From positions 1-6,369 of the forward strand of contig JAFOHW010000067.1 in the NCBI GenBank assembly GCA_017421685.1: a stretch of DNA of 6,369 bases. Direction: 5' to 3'. The translations under genes were made by a program, and so were the position numbers. A model generated the notes under the pieces. It saw only the letters and a list, made by a program, of their open reading frames with translations. It had not been told where the DNA came from and ran no database searches. Source of the stretch: Candidatus Saccharimonadota bacterium (GTDB lineage Bacteria > Patescibacteriota > Saccharimonadia > Saccharimonadales > Saccharimonadaceae). Each line of letters starts with the position of its first letter. Positions within the stretch are counted from its first letter, which is position 1. Positions 1-5,453 of the stretch are shown piece by piece.

Positions 1-997
1 AAAAAGTTATATGAAGAAAGACAAGAGAGTAAAGATTATAGATAAGAAGAATTCTGGATATGGTGATTCGATGAATCAAGGGCTGAAGAAGGCAACAGGG
101 GAATATGTTGGGATTGTTGAGTCGGATGACTTCATCGAGCTTGATGGATTTGAAAAACTTTATGGGATTGCAAAGAAGAATGATGTTGAAGTCGTGAAGA
201 GTAATTTTTATGAATATTTTACCGAAAAACATAAAGATGGTGGGAAGAGTGATATGTTCCTACCTAATGAGGTTAATAAAGTTATAGATCCTAGGGAACA
301 TAGACACGTTTTTTATGAACAGCCGAGTATTTGGAGTGCGATATATCGTAATGATTTTCTGAAGAAAAATGATATTGCCTTTTTACCTTCGCCGGGAGCT
401 TCGTATCAGGATGCTGGTTTTAATTTCAAAGTTTGGGCTTCAGTTAGAAGAGCTTATTTTACTGATGAAGCTTTTTTACATTATCGACAGGATAATCCGA
501 ATTCTTCGGTAAAGAGCGACGGAAAGGTATACTGCGTAAAAGATGAATATGATGAGGTAGAGAGATATCTTAAAGAAAGGGGACTATTAGAAGAATATGG
601 TCATACGCTAGCCACAGTAAGACTTAGTTCCTATATTTGGAATATGAAGCGCTTAACTAGAAAGACGGCTAAGGAATTCGGGAAGACTATAAAGAAAGAT
701 TATGAGCGTATTAAGAAAGATGGGTTTTTAGACGAGAAAAAGCTTGATGGGGTCGGCCTTGGTAATGCGAAGAATTTAGCAATAAAGCACCCGAATTTAT
801 ATGTAAACATTAGACCTCTACATGAAGCAAGGAATAAAACGCGAAGTTTTGCGTCTAAGACGGTAAGAAAAATTTTTCCGGGCTATAGACAGAGGATTAA
901 TACGATAAATATGGTGAAGAATTTACAAACGACGCAAAAAGAAATAGAAGATAAAGTTGAGAAGCTTGAAAAAACTATAGATAAGGAGCAGAAGTAA
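1..997 (+). CDS. Family 2 glycosyltransferase (GT2-A), 5' truncated by window edge
   Basis: This is a GT-A fold glycosyltransferase that would transfer a sugar from a nucleotide-sugar donor onto a surface glycan at the cytoplasmic membrane face. The reading frame is open to the left edge (first full codon at base 2). The ATG at 11 is almost certainly internal, because the protein starts where GT2-B already has residue 54, so about 50 residues carrying the N-terminal nucleotide-binding strand and the DDGS motif are missing. Numbering from that ATG, the GEYVGIVESDD block holds the DxD-type metal site at residues 37-40. YQDAGF (132-137) takes the place of the usual ED catalytic-base motif and keeps the Asp. 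YRQDNPNSSV (158-167) is a signature of one GT2 subfamily. Residues 283-328 form a basic segment followed by a clean heptad coiled coil (V302, L305, Q309, I312, V316, L319, I323). The stop codon overlaps the next start (TAATG). Donor and acceptor sugars cannot be told from sequence. Confidence 0.93.
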   Translation, partial: KSYMKKDKRVKIIDKKNSGYGDSMNQGLKKATGEYVGIVESDDFIELDGFEKLYGIAKKNDVEVVKSNFYEYFTEKHKDGGKSDMFLPNEVNKVIDPREHRHVFYEQPSIWSAIYRNDFLKKNDIAFLPSPGASYQDAGFNFKVWASVRRAYFTDEAFLHYRQDNPNSSVKSDGKVYCVKDEYDEVERYLKERGLLEEYGHTLATVRLSSYIWNMKRLTRKTAKEFGKTIKKDYERIKKDGFLDEKKLDGVGLGNAKNLAIKHPNLYVNIRPLHEARNKTRSFASKTVRKIFPGYRQRINTINMVKNLQTTQKEIEDKVEKLEKTIDKEQK

Positions 998-2097
998 TGG
1001 CCGAAGTATCCGTTATAGTTCCGGTTTATAATGTAGAAGAATATTTACCGAAATGTTTAGATAGTTTAATAGGGCAGACGTATAAAGATATAAAGATTAT
1101 CTGCGTAAACGATGGCTCGACGGACGGTTCGATGGATATCCTGAAAAAATATGAGAAGAAAGATAAAAGAATCGTAGTAGTTTCGAAGAAAAATGGGGGA
1201 TTATCGTCGGCTAGGAACGTGGGGCTTAAGAAATGTAATACTAAATATGTAATGTTTTGCGATAGTGATGATTATGTTTCTCCTAGAATGTGTGAGAAAA
1301 TGTTGGAAACTATCGAGAAAGATAATAGCGATTTAGCGGTTTGTGTATTAAATGCGATTTATTTAGCACATAATGAGATGGAAGAGAGCGATCGCAATTA
1401 TTATCGTCTGAATTATACTGGAAAACAATATATTCATGATGAGTTAGTTTTAAAAACTGATGTTTCGGTTGTAAATAAAATTTTCCGAATGGATATTATT
1501 AAGAAATATAATATAGAATTTCCTGAAGGGTTAAATAATGAGGATTTCTATTTTTATAATGCTTATATGAGCGTATCTCGTACGATTTCTTTTGTGAATC
1601 AACGCCTTTATAATTACATGAGACGAGAAGGTTCGATTATGTCTGAGAATTTTGAGGCGGAAAAGCTATCAATGGACCATTTATTAGTAGCGGAGAAGTT
1701 GTTTGATTTTTATAAAGAAATTGGCTTTTTAGAAAAACATAAGGATTTATTCTGGAAACAGTTTGTAATGAGTTTTTGGTTTTCGATAGAGCATTCTTCT
1801 GAAAAATATAAGAGAGAAATTTTAGAAGAGGGGCGAAAGTTTATCCGAAAGAATTTTGACGAGTATTTACCCAAAGATAAAAATGTTAAATGGGAAGTTA
1901 AGACTATTTTAACTGGAAATAAGTTAGGAAAAATAAAACGTAAGATACGGAATGGTTTAGTGAAGGTTTATAAGAAGGTTAATATAAAATATCGGCAGCA
2001 GAATTATATAAATACGGAGCTAGAAGATTTAATGGCAAAAAATGATGAGTTATTAGATCGGTTGGGGAATTTAGAGGGAGTTACGAAGAAAAAATAA
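997..2097 (+). CDS. Family 2 glycosyltransferase with C-terminal coiled coil (GT2-B)
   Basis: This is a complete 366-residue GT2 enzyme, predicted to be cytoplasmic and membrane-associated. It opens directly with VSVIVPVYN (4-12), as GT2 proteins usually do. NDGSTDG (38-44) follows for nucleotide binding, then NGGLSSARN (66-74), the DSDD metal site (89-92), and NNEDFYF (180-186) with the probable catalytic-base Asp183. After the catalytic domain comes a strongly basic stretch (about 312-333, ending KYRQ), then a heptad coiled coil at 338-359 (I338, L342, L345, N349, L352, L356, L359). The start at 997 is supported by an AAGGAG site at 983-988 with 8 bases between it and the ATG, by the one-base overlap with the preceding stop, and by the domain beginning at residue 4. 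The next gene is a clear paralogue: 41 of 65 residues are identical by hand count over residues 191-255. Family assignment is firm; the sugar transferred is unknown. Confidence 0.95.
   Translation: MAEVSVIVPVYNVEEYLPKCLDSLIGQTYKDIKIICVNDGSTDGSMDILKKYEKKDKRIVVVSKKNGGLSSARNVGLKKCNTKYVMFCDSDDYVSPRMCEKMLETIEKDNSDLAVCVLNAIYLAHNEMEESDRNYYRLNYTGKQYIHDELVLKTDVSVVNKIFRMDIIKKYNIEFPEGLNNEDFYFYNAYMSVSRTISFVNQRLYNYMRREGSIMSENFEAEKLSMDHLLVAEKLFDFYKEIGFLEKHKDLFWKQFVMSFWFSIEHSSEKYKREILEEGRKFIRKNFDEYLPKDKNVKWEVKTILTGNKLGKIKRKIRNGLVKVYKKVNIKYRQQNYINTELEDLMAKNDELLDRLGNLEGVTKKK
1240..1268 (+). repeat. 29-bp perfect direct repeat, copy 1 (within GT2-B)
   Basis: These 29 bases are identical to 2403-2431 in GT2-C. 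They encode the segment from TKYVMFCDSDD, the beta strand and metal-binding DxD of the glycosyltransferase. The repeat is in the same codon phase in both genes, and the surrounding DNA has diverged clearly more. It is a remnant of the tandem duplication, kept by selection on the active site, by gene conversion, or by both. Confidence 0.85.
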
Positions 2098-3110
2098 TGA
2101 AATATAATTACACTTATATAAAAAACAGGCTTAAATCCATTATGAAAAGGAGAGTAATGAGAGCGCCTGTTAGTGTAATAGTTCCTGTTTATAATGGAGA
2201 GAAGACGATAGGGCAGTGTTTAGATAGCTTAGTGGAGCAGTCTCATAAGAAGATTAAGATTATTTGCGTGGATGATGGTTCTACCGATGGTACGTCTGAG
2301 ATATTAAATCGTTATAGAAAGAAATATCGTAGGGTTCAGATTATAAATCAGAAAAATGGCGGGAGGTCGCTAGCTAGGAATACAGGATTAAAGGCGGTAA
2401 AGACTAAATATGTAATGTTTTGCGATAGTGACGATTGGTATGAAAAAAATATGTGCGAGAATATGATAGATGCGATGGAAAGGAGTAGAGCTGATTTAGT
2501 AGTTTGTGGGGTTAATATGGTATATGAGACTCACGACGAGATGAAGGAAAGTGATGAGAATTATTATAAATTGAATTATAGTGGAGAACAACAAATAGAT
2601 GATGAAAAAATAAGTAAAACGAACGGTTCGGTTTGTAATAAGATTTTTAAAATGGATGTTGTTAGAGGGAATAAAATTTGTTTTCCTAAAGATTTAAACA
2701 CTGCTGAAGACTATTATTTTTATTGCGCCTATATGAGCGTGTCTAAAACGGTATATTTTTTAAATCAGAAATTATATAATTATAGAAGGCATGATAATTC
2801 GATTATGTCTAATAATTTTAATAAAAAGAAGTTGTCGATGGACGATATTTTAGTTGCCGAAAAGATTTTCAATTTTTATAGAAAGAATGGTTTTATAATG
2901 GAGCATAAAGATTTATTCTGGCGTCAGTGGATAGCGAGTTTTTGGGCTTCTTATAGGTATTCGGCGGAAAAATATCACTGGAAGATTAAAGAAGAGGCGG
3001 AAAAGTTTCTTGATAAGAACTATGAAAAGTATAAACCTTCGGACTCAGAAATTATAGAGTGGAAAAATGATATAGTATTAACTCTAAACAAAATAAAGAA
3101 AGGAGAGTAG
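2097..3110 (+). CDS. Family 2 glycosyltransferase, paralogue of preceding gene (GT2-C)
   Basis: This is a GT2 glycosyltransferase of 337 residues from the overlapping ATG at 2097, or 317 from the ATG at 2157. Numbered from 2097: VSVIVPVYN at 25-33, DDGSTDG at 59-65, NGGRSLARN at 88-96, DSDD metal site at 111-114, and AEDYYFY at 204-210 with the probable catalytic Asp206. It is closely related to GT2-B throughout the catalytic and C-terminal domains, so the pair arose by tandem duplication. The long basic coiled-coil tail of GT2-B is absent; this protein stops shortly after the shared domain. The start is ambiguous. The 2097 start gives a TAATG overlap and a basic 20-residue leader, while 2157 has a strong AAGGAG site 4 bases upstream and gives MRAPVSVIVPVYN, which matches GT2-B better. 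I list the longer form but consider 2157 at least as likely. The stop is TAG, followed one base later by glf. Confidence 0.93.
   Translation: MKYNYTYIKNRLKSIMKRRVMRAPVSVIVPVYNGEKTIGQCLDSLVEQSHKKIKIICVDDGSTDGTSEILNRYRKKYRRVQIINQKNGGRSLARNTGLKAVKTKYVMFCDSDDWYEKNMCENMIDAMERSRADLVVCGVNMVYETHDEMKESDENYYKLNYSGEQQIDDEKISKTNGSVCNKIFKMDVVRGNKICFPKDLNTAEDYYFYCAYMSVSKTVYFLNQKLYNYRRHDNSIMSNNFNKKKLSMDDILVAEKIFNFYRKNGFIMEHKDLFWRQWIASFWASYRYSAEKYHWKIKEEAEKFLDKNYEKYKPSDSEIIEWKNDIVLTLNKIKKGE
2147..2152 (+). promoter_or_regulatory. Internal Shine-Dalgarno site that may set the GT2-C start
   Basis: AAGGAG lies 4 bases upstream of the in-frame ATG at 2157. It closely resembles the AGGAGAGTA context before glf at 3101-3109. 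The overlapping ATG at 2097 has only a purine-rich run (acgaagaaa) and no good Shine-Dalgarno match. This site therefore argues that GT2-C, or much of it, is translated from 2157, giving a 317-residue protein that begins right at the GT2 domain. The spacing is slightly short, so the call is moderate. Confidence 0.55.
2403..2431 (+). repeat. 29-bp perfect direct repeat, copy 2 (within GT2-C)
   Basis: This is the second copy of the repeat at 1240-1268, 1163 bases downstream and in the same reading phase. It covers the DSDD motif of GT2-C (residues 111-114 from the 2097 start). Recombination between the copies would remove the intervening DNA and leave an in-frame hybrid glycosyltransferase. Confidence 0.85.
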
Positions 3111-3111
3111 T

Positions 3112-4269
3112 ATGGAAGGAATGCCGGATTATTTAATTGTAGGAGCGGGGATTTTTGGGGCGACGGTAGCGGAGAGATTAGCCAGTGCGGGAAAGAAGGT
3201 TTTAGTGATCGAGAGGAGACCGCATATTGCGGGAAATATCCATTGTTATAAGAATGATAATAACGGCATAGTAGTTCATTCATATGGATCGCATATTTTT
3301 CATACTGAAAGTGATGAAGTTTGGGATTATATTACTAAGTTTGCTGATTTTAATGATTATACGCATACAGTGAATACTAGGCATGAAGGAAAATTGTATC
3401 CGATGCCAATTAATTTAGATACAATTAATTTACTTTACGAAACAGATATGAGTGCCGAGGAGGCTGAAAAATTTATTGAAGAGGAAGCCCGGAAGGATGT
3501 TGAAAGATTAGGAATTAAGGAGCCGAAGAATTTCGAGGAAAAGGGGATTAGCCTAGTTGGAGAAAAATTATATACAGCTTTCTTGAAAAATTATACTGAA
3601 AAACAATGGAATACTTCAGCAAAGAATTTGTCAGCGGAAATTTTGAAGCGAATTCCGGTTCGTTTTTCGCATGACAATCGATATTTTATGACGGCAAAAC
3701 ATCAAGGAATACCGACGGGCGAGCTTGGTTATACTAGTATGGTAGAGAATATGTTGGATCACGAAAATATTGAGGTTAGAATCAATACTGATTTTAAGAA
3801 TTTGAAAGATGACATTCCTGAAGATGTTAAAATTATCTATTGTGGTCAAGTCGATGAGTTGTTTGATTATGAATTAGGAGTTTTACCGTGGAGGTCATTA
3901 AGGTTCGAAGTCGAAGAAACTGATAAAGAAACGTTAGGAGAGGCAGTAATTAATGAGGCGGATGCGGATGTTCCGTATACGAGAGCGCATGACTATAAGT
4001 ATTATCAAATTCATCAGCCCGAAGTTATTGAACAGAAGACATCGATTATTGCGCGGGAATATCCGGCGGATTTTGAAAAAGGCGGGGAAGCGTATTATCC
4101 GGTGGACAATGAAGAATCACAAAAACTATATAAGGAGTATATTGAACTTTGTAAGGAGAGATTCCCGAATATGATTTTAGGAGGGAGACTTGGGGCTTAT
4201 CAATATTGGGATATGGATAAGGCGATTTTGAATGCGCTGGAGTTGGCTAAAGAATTGCTAAAAAAATGA
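3112..4269 (+). CDS. glf: UDP-galactopyranose mutase
   Basis: This cytoplasmic flavoenzyme interconverts UDP-galactopyranose and UDP-galactofuranose, supplying the Galf donor for surface glycans. The 385-residue length is normal for bacterial Glf. A Rossmann FAD site appears as GAGIFG (11-16), with the ribose-binding acidic residue in VIERR (Glu34). GSHIFHT (59-65) is the characteristic motif near the flavin. YTEKQW ends at Trp166, followed by KRIPVRF with Arg180 and VPYTR with Arg291. Trp166 and Arg180 line up with the substrate-binding Trp160 and Arg174 of the Klebsiella enzyme, and Arg291 with its Arg280. GGRLGAYQYWDMD near the C-terminus completes the flavin site. No expected motif is missing. 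An AGGAG site at 3101-3105, 6 bases from the ATG, supports the start; ATG 3121 is in frame but worse placed. The end overlaps the next gene by four bases (ATGA). Confidence 0.97.
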   Translation: MEGMPDYLIVGAGIFGATVAERLASAGKKVLVIERRPHIAGNIHCYKNDNNGIVVHSYGSHIFHTESDEVWDYITKFADFNDYTHTVNTRHEGKLYPMPINLDTINLLYETDMSAEEAEKFIEEEARKDVERLGIKEPKNFEEKGISLVGEKLYTAFLKNYTEKQWNTSAKNLSAEILKRIPVRFSHDNRYFMTAKHQGIPTGELGYTSMVENMLDHENIEVRINTDFKNLKDDIPEDVKIIYCGQVDELFDYELGVLPWRSLRFEVEETDKETLGEAVINEADADVPYTRAHDYKYYQIHQPEVIEQKTSIIAREYPADFEKGGEAYYPVDNEESQKLYKEYIELCKERFPNMILGGRLGAYQYWDMDKAILNALELAKELLKK

Positions 4270-5453
4270 GACGGCGAGAAAATATTGGTTTTTTAATTTT
4301 ACTATTAGCCGTATTCTTATGGGGTGGAATAGTTTTCGTGAAGGATGAAACTTCGACTTCTATTCTAGAGAATAGGAAATTAGATACTTTTCAGCATTTT
4401 ACTTTAAATGATTTTATCTCTGGGGATTTTCAAGATGGTTTTGAGAATACTTTGTCTGACCAATTTATTGGGAGTGAACAAATTCGAGCTTTCTATAAAC
4501 AGACGTTGGCGCATTTACCGAATTTTGGAATAGAGGAAAATCTTTGCCATAATAGATACCTGGAATTACAAACAGTAAATCAGGAAGTAAAACGAGGTAT
4601 ATACAACTGTGATGATTATATAGTGTATTTACCAGCGACATTGTCGGATGATACTAAAGGAATCATTAATGAAAATATAGAAAAATATAATCATTTAAAT
4701 AGCTTAGCGAGTGTTTATTATTATTTTGTAGATGATCCTTCATCATTTGATTTTGTCCAAAATAAAAAGGTAATCGATTATTATGGTGAACTTAAGAGTA
4801 AGATGAAAGGTGAGAAGGCGTTAGAAAAGTTGGACTGGGATTCGTTCGAGGAATATAAAAAGTATTATTATAAGAATGACCATCATTGGAATTATGTAGG
4901 TTCGTATCAAGGATATCTTAATATCGCGAAGATGTTGGGCATAAAAGAGGTTGTAGAGCCTAAGGGAACTTATACGAATCATGAAGATTTTTATGGTTCG
5001 TATTCGCGCAATACTAATAATTTTGATTATCATGATGAATTCATTTTTTATGAATTTGATTTACCGGAGCACGATACTCTCATAAATCATAAGCCACAAA
5101 AGTATAATCACTATGATGAGTATAAGAAACATGAATACGAATATAATGAGGCCGAAAATTATTACGCTTATGTTTATGGAGATGATTATGGGGAGGTGGT
5201 TTTTGATTATAATGAACCTAAAAAAGAAAATTTGTTAATAATCGGTAATTCATATAGTAATCCGGTAAATGAGTTGATTGCGTCGAATTATAATAAAACT
5301 TATGTAGTTGATTTAAGATATTACAAAGAGAGCATAGGGAAAGATTTTGTTCCGAAAGATTATATAACCGAGAATAATATAGATAAAGTTTTAGTGATTA
5401 TGAGTCCGACGTTTATTCGTCTTGAAGAACCTAATAGAGGATTGGAGTTATAA
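4266..5453 (+). CDS. DHHW-family membrane-anchored protein, AlgJ/AlgX-like SGNH O-acetylation partner
   Basis: This is a 395-residue protein with a short positively charged N-terminus (MRRRENIG), one hydrophobic segment at about 8-25 and no clear signal-peptidase site. It is therefore probably an N-terminally anchored protein with an extracytoplasmic domain. ENRKL (36-40) just after the membrane is typical of the DHHW family, and the name-giving KNDHHWNY is at 203-210. IGNSYSN (326-332) looks like the SGNH nucleophile block. By analogy with the AlgX/AlgJ Asp-x-His plus Ser triad, Asp205, His207 and Ser329 are the candidate catalytic residues; this is inference. Proteins of this family commonly sit beside an AlgI-type MBOAT, as here, and are thought to move acetyl groups onto a glycan outside the cell. 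Residues 280-315 are unusually rich in tyrosine. The start has no good Shine-Dalgarno site and appears to depend on coupling through the ATGA overlap; it is the only usable ATG before the membrane segment. Confidence 0.87.
   Translation: MRRRENIGFLILLLAVFLWGGIVFVKDETSTSILENRKLDTFQHFTLNDFISGDFQDGFENTLSDQFIGSEQIRAFYKQTLAHLPNFGIEENLCHNRYLELQTVNQEVKRGIYNCDDYIVYLPATLSDDTKGIINENIEKYNHLNSLASVYYYFVDDPSSFDFVQNKKVIDYYGELKSKMKGEKALEKLDWDSFEEYKKYYYKNDHHWNYVGSYQGYLNIAKMLGIKEVVEPKGTYTNHEDFYGSYSRNTNNFDYHDEFIFYEFDLPEHDTLINHKPQKYNHYDEYKKHEYEYNEAENYYAYVYGDDYGEVVFDYNEPKKENLLIIGNSYSNPVNELIASNYNKTYVVDLRYYKESIGKDFVPKDYITENNIDKVLVIMSPTFIRLEEPNRGLEL

Noticed and set aside
11..13. ATG at 11 as the true start of the first glycosyltransferase
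   Set aside because: The frame is open upstream, and the codons before it (K-S-Y) continue the GT2 pattern. The protein from this ATG would lack the nucleotide-binding N-terminus present in the two other GT2 genes, so the gene begins outside the window.
3020..3283. Minus-strand 87-codon open frame
   Set aside because: It lies across the GT2-C end and glf start, both strongly supported genes. It has no recognisable domain, and its composition is that of antisense to lysine- and glutamate-rich coding DNA.
3631..3849. Minus-strand 72-codon open frame
   Set aside because: It is fully inside glf and opposite conserved Glf motifs, with no recognisable domain.
3953..4174. Plus-strand 73-codon open frame in another phase
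   Set aside because: It is inside glf and very arginine- and isoleucine-rich, as expected of a shifted reading of that gene. There is no independent evidence for it.
4267..4269. TGA read as an amino acid (alternative genetic code)
   Set aside because: The TGA ends glf at the normal family length and overlaps the next start in the common ATGA arrangement. All checked genes read through without internal TGA.
4821..5033. Minus-strand 70-codon open frame
   Set aside because: It is opposite the DHHW motif region. It is mostly isoleucine from antisense AT-rich codons and has no domain.
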